Positions 52,176 through 61,955 of a DNA stretch of 63,892 nt are shown in pieces. Numbering within the stretch: position 1 is the first letter of the stretch; each line of letters begins with the position of its first letter. Origin of the DNA: a virus. Both the position numbers and the translations under genes were made by a program. The stretch lies in IMG/VR virus record IMGVR_UViG_3300009514_000024, positions 1-63,892 of that record; one strand, written 5' to 3'. The notes beneath the pieces are model-generated. The model was not told the DNA's origin. It searched no databases and saw only the letters and a program-made list of their open reading frames with translations.

Positions 52176-53630
52176 CTATATTTTTATCTTAGAAAATTTC
52201 AGCCTGTCGGCTTTTTTATTATTGTGTAAAATACCTTTCAGTGCTGAAACTACATTATCGTCTACTATGCCTTTTGGTTCTACGTTATTAGGAAGATCGG
52301 GCAATCCATCAGTGGGGTTATTACCACCACCTGAACCGCCCCCGAATCCATTATCAGAATCAGAACCGCCTTGGTCTAGTATTTCATATAATCTCATTTT
52401 ATTGTAATCCACCCCCACAATACATTTTATCTTATTTAGCCCATATCGGTTTTTCAGGAGAATCCAAGAATATTGTCCTGCACTTCTCATTTCTTCCGAT
52501 TGAGTAATGGCGAATATTATATCCGCAGTATTGGTAGTACCTATTGAATCTGCTATGTCTGTTAAATCTAGACTAGCTTCCCCAAATCCTCCCCTATTTG
52601 TCTGTACACTGCTAACAATAGGTATACTCTTTTCCATACCCAGACCTCTAAGTTCTTCAGATATAGTTTTAATTTCAGTATTAGTGTTGTTTCCCCTATT
52701 GAAATTATTAGGCAACATTATACCTAAATAATCAATAAAAATAATGTCTGGAACAAAGCTCTTTTTCATTTCCAACTCTTTAAGCAGTGTTCTCAATCTA
52801 TTTGTATTCATGGATCTAGTCGGAAATTCTTTAATTACCAATTTCTGATTTATTCTTGCCTTAACCTTTTCAAAAGTATTCATGAATCTAATTTTAGGAA
52901 CTTTGAACAATCCCGACATATCAATATCAAACAAGTTAGCCATAATTCTTTCAGCTACTTTGCTTTCAGACATTTCCAATGATACATAAAGCACATTTTT
53001 ATTCTGGGCTAGGCAATTACTGGCTAATGCTGTTTTAACTAATGATTTTCCCATATTTGTCTCCGACATAAACAAAGTCAGAGTTTTTTCATGGAACCCG
53101 CCTTTAATAATTTTGTCTATATTTCTTAACCCAGTAGGGATGATTTTATCTACTTCATGTAAACTGTTATACAGATTTTCGGCTGAATCAAAAAAGTCCA
53201 ATCCAATGGATGTATCAAAGCTAAAGGAATACGCTTCCCGCATTCTATCTGAAGCTGAAGCCTTAACAGATTCATCGTTGTCTTTAATCCCCTTCATAGT
53301 GGCAAATATTTCATTCTTCAAAAGTTTGTCTCTGTAAAAATCTTCAACTTCGTCTTTAATGAAATCATCCCCCAAATCTTCTTCTATAGAATGGTCTATA
53401 GCCTTTGTCAAATGTTCATAAATTTGTTTATCTTTAATCTTGACTTTTAATTCTGGAATAGATGGAAACTTATTATATTTTTCGTTAAATTTTAAAATAG
53501 TTTCTACAATTTCTTTATTTTCAAAGACTTCAAACACTTCCGATTTGAGAAACGGAAGTAATCTACTCTGAGCTTCTTTATCTTTGAATAAAAATCTTAG
53601 TGTGAGTGTTTCAAATTCTTCTGGTGTCAT
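52176..53630 (-). CDS. 41: Replicative DNA helicase (gp41/DnaB-like)
   Basis: 484 residues. RecA-like core with Walker A SETNMGKS, Walker B DIIFIDYLGIM, and a SVQTNRGG motif H4 region. The N-terminal helical domain is as in T4 gp41. A Gly-rich low-complexity tract (GGSDSDNGFGGGSGGG) near residue 430 precedes the C-terminal tail. Hexameric 5'-3' helicase that works with the gp61-like primase. Confidence 0.9.
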   Translation of the reverse strand: MTPEEFETLTLRFLFKDKEAQSRLLPFLKSEVFEVFENKEIVETILKFNEKYNKFPSIPELKVKIKDKQIYEHLTKAIDHSIEEDLGDDFIKDEVEDFYRDKLLKNEIFATMKGIKDNDESVKASASDRMREAYSFSFDTSIGLDFFDSAENLYNSLHEVDKIIPTGLRNIDKIIKGGFHEKTLTLFMSETNMGKSLVKTALASNCLAQNKNVLYVSLEMSESKVAERIMANLFDIDMSGLFKVPKIRFMNTFEKVKARINQKLVIKEFPTRSMNTNRLRTLLKELEMKKSFVPDIIFIDYLGIMLPNNFNRGNNTNTEIKTISEELRGLGMEKSIPIVSSVQTNRGGFGEASLDLTDIADSIGTTNTADIIFAITQSEEMRSAGQYSWILLKNRYGLNKIKCIVGVDYNKMRLYEILDQGGSDSDNGFGGGSGGGNNPTDGLPDLPNNVEPKGIVDDNVVSALKGILHNNKKADRLKFSKIKI

Positions 53631-53633
53631 TTA

Positions 53634-53816
53634 ATGTTCCTTGTGGTAGAAGTGTGAAATAAGAAGTACAGGACTTCCACCTGCACACATTCAGCAATAG
53701 AATACCCCAATACGGAGCCGTTAATGGGGATGTCTCCCTCGATTCTTGTGTCTTTTACGATTCCACCATTCTTATTTCTAGTAATAGCTTAATTTGATTA
53801 TAATCTAGAGTGCTTA
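53634..53816 (-). other. 183-nt intergenic region with structured and open sequence
   Basis: No gene with a start codon is seen. The minus strand stays open for about 55 codons without an ATG (reads GGIVKDTRIEGDIPINGSVL and on), and it has small inverted repeats such as GAAGTCCTGTACTTC. It is richer in GC than other gaps. It could be a remnant or a regulatory leader of the helicase gene. Confidence 0.3.
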
Positions 53817-54902
53817 TTACTTTTTCACTTCTCCCTTTTTACCTGTTTTTTCATTGGCGGTTTCTGACAAATCATCATCATCCGCTATATCCAATTTATT
53901 TTCTTCTTTAAAAGCGTATTTGGTTTCTAGAAAATCCTTAAAGTCGGTGTCTCGAAATATCGGAAGCCAAAATTCTTTATTATATATATTCTTCTCATAG
54001 AACTTTTTGTCATTCTTGATGTGGGGTCGAATGTAATAGTTTCCTGTTTTCTCTACACAACCATGTTCTTTAGCATCATCTAGAAGGCCATAATAAATAT
54101 CTAAACCACCATCCCTTTTGATTCTAAATTTTAATTTTGCTTTTTCATAAGCTAATCTTGACTTTTCAATTTCAATGGTAATAATACTGCCAGTGATATT
54201 CTCTTGAGAATCTTTGTCTTTTGCTTTTGAACTTCCCATAACAACACCAGTACAGTTATGTTTTAAAACCTTTCCACCAGGAACCTGTAAAGCATCACCA
54301 AACCCGCCCACATTTTGGTACAAGTGGTTTGCTACAAAAATAGTAGCATGAGTATTTGACAACACTCTGGACAAGCCATTTTTCAACTGAGTAATTGACA
54401 TATCTTTTTTCTCATTACCTTCTTCTGCTTTCTTCAAAGTCTGGGGGGTTTGTAGGTTGGCGAAACTGTCCAGAAAGATGAAAACATATTTTCTTTTATC
54501 TTTAGGAACATTTTTAACAGACTTGAGTATGGCTTTCTGAACATCAAAAATATTATTATTAGAAAGAGCCATAAATTTTTCTTTACTTGTATCAACTCCA
54601 CATTGTTTTGCGAATTTGTAATCAAAAGCATTTTCTGTATCAATGTACAAGAAAAAACAATCCTTTTTCTGAGCATTTTTACCTATTGACATTCCAACAA
54701 AGGATTTACCTAAAGAAGACAATGAAGCCATTTGTGATACCTTTCCCATAGGAATACCACCAAACACTTTACCACTATATGCTATGTTTAAGTTTACTAC
54801 TCCTGTTGAAATAAATTCTAATTTTTCGTTTTCATCTACAACATCTTGGCCTATATCCTTATCACCTGCCAAAGTTTTGTAAACATCTGCTTGCCAATTC
54901 AT
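53817..54902 (-). CDS. uvsX: UvsX/RecA-like recombinase
   Basis: 361 residues. RecA fold with Walker A SLSSLGKSFVGMS (58-70; the usual Gly-Pro is Ser-Leu), FFLYIDTENAFD, IFLDSFANL (Walker B), and FVANHLYQNVGG (L2 region). The C-terminus is Lys/Asp-rich. It catalyses strand exchange for recombination-dependent replication. Confidence 0.88.
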   Translation of the reverse strand: MNWQADVYKTLAGDKDIGQDVVDENEKLEFISTGVVNLNIAYSGKVFGGIPMGKVSQMASLSSLGKSFVGMSIGKNAQKKDCFFLYIDTENAFDYKFAKQCGVDTSKEKFMALSNNNIFDVQKAILKSVKNVPKDKRKYVFIFLDSFANLQTPQTLKKAEEGNEKKDMSITQLKNGLSRVLSNTHATIFVANHLYQNVGGFGDALQVPGGKVLKHNCTGVVMGSSKAKDKDSQENITGSIITIEIEKSRLAYEKAKLKFRIKRDGGLDIYYGLLDDAKEHGCVEKTGNYYIRPHIKNDKKFYEKNIYNKEFWLPIFRDTDFKDFLETKYAFKEENKLDIADDDDLSETANEKTGKKGEVKK

Positions 54903-54903
54903 A

Positions 54904-55227
54904 TTAATCTCCTTCTTTTTCTTCGAGTTCTAGCACAGCCCAAACATCTGTTTCAAAAAGAATGAGATAAGGTTTTCCATCTTCTTCTACTTCCTTTCCT
55001 ACCATATGTGGGTATAAAACTACATCCCCTATATTAACTGTTACAGGAATTAACTCACCGTTTTGTGCAAGTCTACCTTTACCTGTATTAATAACCTTAC
55101 CTACTCTGTAGTTTCGGTTATATCCCACCTGTCCAGAAACAGGATTAGTGGGAATAATGATCCCACCTTTAGTTTTTTCTTCTTCAGGTATATCTTCAAC
55201 TTGTAATCTATCACTCATTAATTTCAT
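54904..55227 (-). CDS. GroES-like co-chaperonin
   Basis: 107 residues. MSDRLQVEDIPEEEKTKGGI is the GroES N-terminus with a mobile-loop region (PTNPVSGQVGYNRNY), followed by a GKVINTGKGR strand and a closing YLILFETDVWAVLE. It would cap host GroEL, as T4 gp31 does for capsid folding. Its position between DNA polymerase and UvsX, overlapping neither, is unusual. Confidence 0.85.
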   Translation of the reverse strand: MKLMSDRLQVEDIPEEEKTKGGIIIPTNPVSGQVGYNRNYRVGKVINTGKGRLAQNGELIPVTVNIGDVVLYPHMVGKEVEEDGKPYLILFETDVWAVLELEEKEGD

Positions 55228-55237
55228 TTTTAATCTC

Positions 55238-57808
55238 CTATTTTTTCTTTATCATAAATTTTTCAAAGTTTCCAGAGTTAAAATTTATATCACCCCATTT
55301 TAGTACATCAAACATCTTCTGTATTACAGACACAAAACTTTTATCGAACTGAGATTTATAATCTATTGTGAACTTATCATTAAACTCTTTTGGCCAATTT
55401 CCAATATAACCTAAGATATAGGTTTCTAGATTGTTTTTTGTAGTAGTATGTATATACTTTATTTTTGCCCCATCGTTGACTTGTACATAAGGGAGATTCC
55501 ATCTGGTTATCATGTAGTTATAACACATGGAAGCCCTAATATGAATCGGTGTGCTTTTTTTAAAAGTCAGTTGTTTCTTTTTAACATAATAAGACATTGG
55601 TTTAGCATACTTAGAGTATTCTTTAACTCCTTTATTAAAAGATATATCTTCTATTTTTTGTTCTTTAAAATCTTTTTTTATTTCTCTCATTTTCTTCATT
55701 ACATTTGCTCTATTAGGTGTTTTCCCTTCAAATATAATATCAATAACATTCCTCATTCCTTGTCTACAGAACAACGGAACATCACTCTTAATCATTTCGG
55801 AACCTGTCGCTTTTAGTTTTGGCTTCTCATATATTTCATCTTCATTCTGCAATATTAAAGTGAGATATTTTTTCTTCGCCAGTACTAATTGTTTAGATAT
55901 AATACCTTCTCTTTTAAAGTTTATTATTTGTTCAGTATTATGTTTTTTTGCCCATATCAAAAGTATTTTATCATAAAAAGGATCTAATACTTTTTCTTCC
56001 ATCAAGTAGCCAAACTCTTTTAACTCCATATCAGGAGCATAATGTTCTTTAATTTCACTAAAGCATAAGTAGTTGGAATCGGTATCTATAAGTTTTACCA
56101 CATTTTCCTTAATAACGGGATATGATTCAGCATCAGGGAAAATTCTTTTGGCTATTTTGTGCCATTCGGATTTAAAATATCTATTAGTGGTGTTTGATAA
56201 AAATTTAATTAATTCTCTACCTGCTCTGGTCACCACTCTAGCATTATCAACATCATAAAAATGAAAATACTTACTTGCCATAACTCCGTAGATAGAGTTA
56301 ATCATAATCTTTCTAATGTGTTGTTGAGAATCAAAATATTCGGCTGAAGCATGATCCCCATCTTTTTTACACTGAAACATTTTCTTTTTAAAAGCTCTTC
56401 TTTCATCGAAAATCTTTTTCACAATAACAGGGAATATTCCCTTCTTTTTATTGGTGTAATATAAACCATTAAGAGGGGTTTTAATAAGGTCACCTTGGGC
56501 AATTCGTTCTTCCGAAGGATTGAATACTTTGGTGTCGGGTGATATGTTATATTGCATGATATTATGGGGATACAAAGATTCTACATCAAACGATTCCACA
56601 TCATTGTATAGACCTCTATTGGCATCCACATGGCCACCTTTCACGAAAAAATCATAAAATGTTTTTTCACCATCTTCCCATTTTACATTCTGTAACACAT
56701 CACCCGACTTATACAACCCAAGTCTTTTCCATTCATCAACTATTGGTATTTCCTTATCTGGCATAACCATATTATTCATGTGAAGATGTTTCATCACATA
56801 GCCTTCTATAGTGGCTACAGAAGAAACAACCTTTTCCACTGGAATAAGAGCTTCGGATGATAACTGTATTGCCAAAGCGATAAACTTTTTCTTTTCTTCT
56901 AATTTTTTAATTAGTAAAACATCCTGAACATTGTACTCGACATATTTGTTCCAATTCTTTAAAAACGCATCATTAATGTGGCCTTCTAATTCTAACTTAC
57001 CACCCAACTTCTCATGGTGGGTTACAAAGTTCAATGAATATGAAGGAAGATTATCAAAGGTAAATTTTTCATACAATTCTTTGTAATCTAACAGATTCAG
57101 ACCTGCTATTTTGCAGTAGTAAATTGTTTTACCATGTTTGTCTAATTTGTTTTTATGGTAAAATTTATTAATGGGGGAGAGGGTAAGTTTGATACCAAGA
57201 TTCTCTAGTCGGTTAATAATATACTGAATATCGAAATTCTTCACATACCAACCAGTAACGGCATCGAACTTACATTTTCTCCACCACTTGACAAAGTGTG
57301 TAAGCATTTTCACTTCATCTGGAATCCAAGCATAATTTTCTACTTCAGGCGCATTTCCTGTATATTCCCTATTCCCCCAAGTGTACATCTTTTTGGTTTT
57401 TGTATTGTAAACCGAAATCAGGTTAATAGGGAATTCTGCTTGTTCTGGATAAGGGAAACCTTCACCAGATTCAATTTCAATATCCAACATGGCTATATTG
57501 AAATCATCAATATTAGGATTTAATTCTACTTTTCCGTATCTCCTTTGAAGATAAGACACATCTTCTGCAATATCAAACTCACACAACTTGTTACCAGAAT
57601 CTTTTAATGCTTGAATGTTTTTCTTATTATTAGATAAATGATTCTTTACAGGATTACCATAAATGTCTTTTATTTCCGATTTGCCTGTCAAATCTTTGGT
57701 GTAATATTGATACTCAAAAGGTTCTTCCAACTTAACAGTTTTACCGTTATATGATTCCCATAAGTGTATCTTTTTACTAAATGTATCGTAATAAATTCTC
57801 TTAAACAT
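55238..57808 (-). CDS. 43: Family B DNA polymerase (gp43-like)
   Basis: 856 residues (T4 gp43 is 898). Exonuclease motifs MLDIEIES, WYVKNFDIQYI and YNVQDVLL; polymerase motifs DVESLYPHNI (A), KIMINSIYGVM (B) and IDTDSNYL (C) are all intact. The C-terminus has an FEKFMIKKK tail likely used for clamp binding. No intein or intron is seen. Confidence 0.95.
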   Translation of the reverse strand: MFKRIYYDTFSKKIHLWESYNGKTVKLEEPFEYQYYTKDLTGKSEIKDIYGNPVKNHLSNNKKNIQALKDSGNKLCEFDIAEDVSYLQRRYGKVELNPNIDDFNIAMLDIEIESGEGFPYPEQAEFPINLISVYNTKTKKMYTWGNREYTGNAPEVENYAWIPDEVKMLTHFVKWWRKCKFDAVTGWYVKNFDIQYIINRLENLGIKLTLSPINKFYHKNKLDKHGKTIYYCKIAGLNLLDYKELYEKFTFDNLPSYSLNFVTHHEKLGGKLELEGHINDAFLKNWNKYVEYNVQDVLLIKKLEEKKKFIALAIQLSSEALIPVEKVVSSVATIEGYVMKHLHMNNMVMPDKEIPIVDEWKRLGLYKSGDVLQNVKWEDGEKTFYDFFVKGGHVDANRGLYNDVESFDVESLYPHNIMQYNISPDTKVFNPSEERIAQGDLIKTPLNGLYYTNKKKGIFPVIVKKIFDERRAFKKKMFQCKKDGDHASAEYFDSQQHIRKIMINSIYGVMASKYFHFYDVDNARVVTRAGRELIKFLSNTTNRYFKSEWHKIAKRIFPDAESYPVIKENVVKLIDTDSNYLCFSEIKEHYAPDMELKEFGYLMEEKVLDPFYDKILLIWAKKHNTEQIINFKREGIISKQLVLAKKKYLTLILQNEDEIYEKPKLKATGSEMIKSDVPLFCRQGMRNVIDIIFEGKTPNRANVMKKMREIKKDFKEQKIEDISFNKGVKEYSKYAKPMSYYVKKKQLTFKKSTPIHIRASMCYNYMITRWNLPYVQVNDGAKIKYIHTTTKNNLETYILGYIGNWPKEFNDKFTIDYKSQFDKSFVSVIQKMFDVLKWGDINFNSGNFEKFMIKKK

Positions 57809-57866
57809 TACCTTTTTCTTTTTACCACCCTACAAAATATTTCAAATCCTACTTGATTGCACTTAT

Positions 57867-58832
57867 CTATCGAATATTTACACATTCCTTAAATTTAGCC
57901 AGTTCTTTACAGATAGATTTTATTTTATATTCAAAAGAAGTTGATTGGTCTAACCCAAAACCCCCTGCGTGTTTATGTCCACCACCAAGTTTCAAATCTC
58001 TTAAAATGTTCCCAATATGAACATCCTTTAATTTATTATTTGTTCTTAACGAAGTGCTTTTGGTTTTTGGATTTCTATTAATAACCACCATAAAACCATC
58101 ATTCAACAATTTGTTACAAATATCATTTACAAAAGAAGTGGCTTCTACATAACAACCATTAATATTAAAAGGCAAGGGGTAATAATTCTCTTGAACCTTT
58201 TTCAATTGATTATTCATTTCATTTCTTTTATCAAATACATATTTCAATTCTTCTGGTTTAAATTTACAGTTTCCATTTTCAAATCTTTTAACAAAAGCCG
58301 TAGACTTCATCTTAAAATGTAATTCATTTAAAGCCCACCCTTTAGCTTCTTTTTGATACCACATATCATAATCATTGATATATTTTACTAGTTCATTTAA
58401 AAATGATAAATCTTTGTTAAAATACATTGAACAAAAAGTCTTAGTTAAAAAAGTGGCGCATTCTTGATTATAAACGAATCTAAGATTATCAGGATCGTGA
58501 TGATCATTTGCAGTATCATGATGATCTAACAATACCACATTCTTAATATCTTTGATTGTGCTTACACTTTCAGGTGAAATATCAGTGTAAATCACAGCAT
58601 CATATTTATCATAATCAATCTCTCCCGCCACTGTATCAATATACAAGTGATGGTCTTTTTTGTGACCAGCTTTTATATATTCAATATTCCTGAAACAGTT
58701 ATGAAGGGAAATAGTACTACCAGTTCCATCCATACAAGCATTATGGGATATATTTAATATCTTAGAATCAATATTGAGGTTCAGTTTCTCCTTGACTTGT
58801 TGAACCTCTTTTTGTGTAATGTAATCTTTCAT
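57867..58832 (-). CDS. DHH/DHHA1-family phosphoesterase
   Basis: 321 residues. ISHNACMDGTGS (motif I, with Asp), YTDIS, VVLLDHHDTAND (the DHH motif) and the C-terminal GGGHKHAGGFG of DHHA1. Related enzymes (NrnA, Orn-like) degrade short RNA, cyclic dinucleotides or pAp. It could destroy defence second messengers or recycle oligonucleotides. The ATG is adjacent to the promoter box. Confidence 0.85.
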   Translation of the reverse strand: MKDYITQKEVQQVKEKLNLNIDSKILNISHNACMDGTGSTISLHNCFRNIEYIKAGHKKDHHLYIDTVAGEIDYDKYDAVIYTDISPESVSTIKDIKNVVLLDHHDTANDHHDPDNLRFVYNQECATFLTKTFCSMYFNKDLSFLNELVKYINDYDMWYQKEAKGWALNELHFKMKSTAFVKRFENGNCKFKPEELKYVFDKRNEMNNQLKKVQENYYPLPFNINGCYVEATSFVNDICNKLLNDGFMVVINRNPKTKSTSLRTNNKLKDVHIGNILRDLKLGGGHKHAGGFGLDQSTSFEYKIKSICKELAKFKECVNIR

Positions 58833-58835
58833 ATT

Positions 58836-58883
58836 AACAACATATTTTCTTTTTGTTTTAAAAATTCGGTTTCTTGGACTTTT
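58836..58883 (-). promoter_or_regulatory. Bipartite phage promoter motif
   Basis: AAAAGTCC, 31 nt, TATGTTGTTAA; the DHH-family start codon is 3 nt past the box. Confidence 0.7.
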
Positions 58884-60164
58884 CTAAAGAACAGAGGTGA
58901 CTAGTTTCACATATTCAACCGACTCCATCCATCTACCTTTTTCGGATAACATTTTAAATTGTTTGTTTTTAATATTATTGTAATATTTTGGTTGTCTAAG
59001 TTTATCGACAACTTCATTAATATCATCTACTGTACAATTGTCTTTAACTGTTAATTCACAATTATCATACGGAGAAGGTTTACCATTTGTGAAAACCGTT
59101 CCGATTGCAGGTAATGACAGAGCACAATATTCAATATATTTAATATCCGATTTTGCATGATTAAAATCATTAGGAACCAACGGCATAATACCAATATCGG
59201 CTTTAACATTTTTAGCGAAATTATGGTATCTCATAGAATCAACCCAACTATAAACTGTTATTTTATCTTTAATAGATTCAAAGAACCAAGGTAAACCACC
59301 CATACAAATAAAATCTATCGTTTCGTTATTCACAGACTCTATTACCCATTTTCTCCAAGCATTATCAAAATCTCCCAATGCTTTAGAAAAGTTACTGTAA
59401 TGGGTAGGCGAACCTGTATACAACACTTTGAGTTTTTTAATAGGTTCGGTTTTATCTTCCCTAACTCTGTCTCCCCAAAAGAATTGAGGTACACAGTTAG
59501 GAACAACTTTTAATTCGGTCTGTGGATCAAATTTCTCCTTAACAAAATCAACCAAATATTGAGTGCTAAATGTACAAGTATCCATCAAATTCATAATTTT
59601 AACTGAATATTCTCTTACTTCATCACCAATATTTTTATATCCAAAGTTGTATGAAGGTACACCTGTTTTTTTAGAACCACCTAATAGTTCATTTTTACCC
59701 CAAATCATATCATCCATATCCCAAACCATTTTATATTTTAATTCTTTTTGAAGTTGTTTATAATTGGATAACATACCAAATGCCTGTTGAGTCATGTGTC
59801 TTTGGAAATACATGGTTCTGGCTCTTTGTAATATTTCTGTCTGCTTAATATAAAACGGAGCAGTAATACAGATCATTTTTCCACTTTTTCCATAAATGGA
59901 ATTGAGAAACATGGTAGGATATATACATCTAATATGGCCACAACCTGTAAAATCAGAAGGAAAACATACCACCAGATTCTTGGCTATTTTTATTTCCTTC
60001 TGATTAGTTTTATTAGATACGGAAGCTAAATTCCCAACTTGTTGTTTCAACTTAGCTTCAAAGTCTGCCACCGTTTTAACTTTATTAACTTCTGGTTGTG
60101 TAACTGGGTTAGGAGCCATATTCTCCTTTAACTTATTTGTAAAATCTTCTAAAGATGTTGGCAT
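58884..60164 (-). CDS. GT-B-type glycosyltransferase
   Basis: 426 residues. CGHIRCIYPTMFLN, VWDMDDMIW, VVPNCVP, VLYTGSPTHYSN and IKYIEYCALSLPAIGT follow the order of GT-B glycosyltransferases of the GT4 type, with the E-x-x-A nucleotide-sugar segment near the C-terminus. Related enzymes are common in T4-like phages. With the TAGT enzyme at 4.6 kb it could build a disaccharide on modified bases; that is inference. Confidence 0.75.
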   Translation of the reverse strand: MPTSLEDFTNKLKENMAPNPVTQPEVNKVKTVADFEAKLKQQVGNLASVSNKTNQKEIKIAKNLVVCFPSDFTGCGHIRCIYPTMFLNSIYGKSGKMICITAPFYIKQTEILQRARTMYFQRHMTQQAFGMLSNYKQLQKELKYKMVWDMDDMIWGKNELLGGSKKTGVPSYNFGYKNIGDEVREYSVKIMNLMDTCTFSTQYLVDFVKEKFDPQTELKVVPNCVPQFFWGDRVREDKTEPIKKLKVLYTGSPTHYSNFSKALGDFDNAWRKWVIESVNNETIDFICMGGLPWFFESIKDKITVYSWVDSMRYHNFAKNVKADIGIMPLVPNDFNHAKSDIKYIEYCALSLPAIGTVFTNGKPSPYDNCELTVKDNCTVDDINEVVDKLRQPKYYNNIKNKQFKMLSEKGRWMESVEYVKLVTSVL

Positions 60165-60180
60165 AGTGTTTCAATTCTCC

Positions 60181-61221
60181 TTAATTTTCATTCTTCACTT
60201 TTTCGTATAAATCTTTCAAATTGCTTATCACTTCTTTTTTATCAGGTATATCTATATCTGATACATATTCATCAATAAGTTGTATAATATTTGTTGTTTT
60301 ATATTCTTTCTTTTTATCTTCACTAGGTTCTATATCTAGTTTAATAGTCGGCTCATATACAGGATTAAAGGTACTTACCTTATCCATGTATTTTTGAAAA
60401 TGTGCTTGTTTAAAATTATTATCTACCTTTACTAATACATCAACAATATTCCCCGTTACGATTTCTTTTGTTATTTTTTCAGGATAAACCAAATCGGTAA
60501 ATCTTATTGATTCTGTATTATTTATAAACTCATAATCTAAAGTTTCAGTATCTAAAATACAGAAACCTCTGTTTTCGTTTTTATCCATTTTTGTCAATTG
60601 GTAAGCGTTTCCTATATACTGTATCTTGCTACTTTCTCTTTCTTGATAGGTTCTCTTGTGAAAATGCCCAGAGAAAATCACTTTGTAATTGTTAAATAAA
60701 ACTCTAGAATTTAATCCATGTTCACATAACATTCCTTTGTTGAAATGAAAACCTATTGTCTCAAAATGTCCTATACAAACATCCATATCCAGATTTTTAT
60801 CCATAACTCTTTTCGTGAAATCTTCATTATCAACCTGCCAAGGAACCATTAACACTTTAGCACTCCCAAAGATGTGGGGTTCTATTTCGTCTACCACATT
60901 CACATTAGATAGGTTTCTAAGAAATTTCAATGAGTGGGTTTCAATGGTAGTCTTGAAATATGAATCATGGTTCCCGACTAGCATATATATCTTAAAATCT
61001 TTGAAATCAACCTTCATTAATTCTTCTACCTTATTCATCACATTAACATTGATATTGTTTCTATTATCAAAGAAATCTCCTAAATGAAATACCGTATCAA
61101 TATTATTCTCTTTTAAATATGGGATAAATTGGTTTCTAAAAAACCTTATCTGAGAGTCCAGAAATTCTGGTGATGATTTTTTGATCCCAAAATGAGTGTC
61201 AGTTACCATTGCTATTTTCAT
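60181..61221 (-). CDS. 47: Recombination endonuclease subunit gp47 (SbcD/Mre11-like)
   Basis: 346 residues, like T4 gp47 (339). Mre11 motifs: DTHFGIKK, HLGDFFDNR, GNHDSY, HFETIGF and FSGHFHKR. It works with gp46 to resect DNA ends. Separated from gp46 by three small genes, among them gp55. Confidence 0.92.
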   Translation of the reverse strand: MKIAMVTDTHFGIKKSSPEFLDSQIRFFRNQFIPYLKENNIDTVFHLGDFFDNRNNINVNVMNKVEELMKVDFKDFKIYMLVGNHDSYFKTTIETHSLKFLRNLSNVNVVDEIEPHIFGSAKVLMVPWQVDNEDFTKRVMDKNLDMDVCIGHFETIGFHFNKGMLCEHGLNSRVLFNNYKVIFSGHFHKRTYQERESSKIQYIGNAYQLTKMDKNENRGFCILDTETLDYEFINNTESIRFTDLVYPEKITKEIVTGNIVDVLVKVDNNFKQAHFQKYMDKVSTFNPVYEPTIKLDIEPSEDKKKEYKTTNIIQLIDEYVSDIDIPDKKEVISNLKDLYEKVKNEN

Positions 61222-61389
61222 TTATTCTCCTATTACCCCTTTAGTGTAAACCATTCTCCAAGTACCATCATTAAGTTTATCGTAATAAATAAATCCGTTT
61301 CCTTTTCCCAATTTCACTTCAGCTATTTTGCTTACTTTAATTTTAACTTCAGAATCAAAAGTGTTTATTGTATGTTCAACTGTTTCCAT
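61222..61389 (-). CDS. Hypothetical protein (55 aa)
   Basis: Not recognised. Starts at the ATG at 61389, which overlaps the upstream stop (TAATG). A beta-rich small protein directly before gp47. T4-like phages often have a small gene between 46 and 47. Confidence 0.6.
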   Translation of the reverse strand: METVEHTINTFDSEVKIKVSKIAEVKLGKGNGFIYYDKLNDGTWRMVYTKGVIGE

Positions 61390-61478
61390 TATAATGAACC
61401 TGTAACAAAAACTGTAAGCAAACTCCACCCAATCACAATCAATAAGTAGATGGCTATTATTATTTCTGTTTTAGTCAT
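61389..61478 (-). CDS. Tiny membrane peptide (29 aa)
   Basis: Reads MTKTEIIIAIYLLIVIGWSL and so on, a single hydrophobic helix. The ATG lies within the stop region of the gp55-like gene (ATGACTAA) and the stop overlaps the next ATG. Tight coupling on both sides supports it as a real gene. Confidence 0.55.
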   Translation of the reverse strand: MTKTEIIIAIYLLIVIGWSLLTVFVTGSL

Positions 61479-61920
61479 AATCTTCTTCGTTAAAGTTATT
61501 TTCCTTATGCACATTTTCGATATAACCAATCGGTTGAAATTTCTCACTATACTTTTTCTGTTTATTGATATATTGCAAGAAAGCATGATGACATACGGTT
61601 GTGAAATAACTGAACGGATTTGTTCTAGTTATATCATACCGATCAATGTACCTACTGCAATACCAACAAGCATCAGAAGTCATAGCATCTTTTCTATCAG
61701 CCGAATAATTAATAAAGTTCGGTTTAGTCAGAATATGCTGGCAAAGATTTAAGAATATTTTTCCTAATTCATTTTTGACTCTTGTACCTTGTTTTTGTAA
61801 CATCATATAAGGTGGCGAAGCGGTATCGTTTATTGTTTTCATTTTTTCTATTATTTGTCGTCTAGTGCATAATAGTTTGTAAAATTCTTCATTATTAATA
61901 TAAGAATTGTTTTTGTTCAT
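61471..61920 (-). CDS. 55: Late-transcription sigma factor (gp55-like)
   Basis: 149 residues from the ATG at 61920, preceded by AGGGAGA. INNEEFYKLLCTRRQIIEKM, a middle FINYSADRKDAMTSDACWYC and RTNPFSYFTTVCHHAFLQYINKQKK align with T4 gp55 ([46 protein letters not shown]). gp55 recognises TATAAATA only, and many such boxes lie before genes here. Location between gp46 and gp47 is typical. Confidence 0.85.
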   Translation of the reverse strand: MNKNNSYINNEEFYKLLCTRRQIIEKMKTINDTASPPYMMLQKQGTRVKNELGKIFLNLCQHILTKPNFINYSADRKDAMTSDACWYCSRYIDRYDITRTNPFSYFTTVCHHAFLQYINKQKKYSEKFQPIGYIENVHKENNFNEEDYD

Positions 61921-61955
61921 TTTCATTCTCCCTAACACTAGGGAATGAAGGATTT

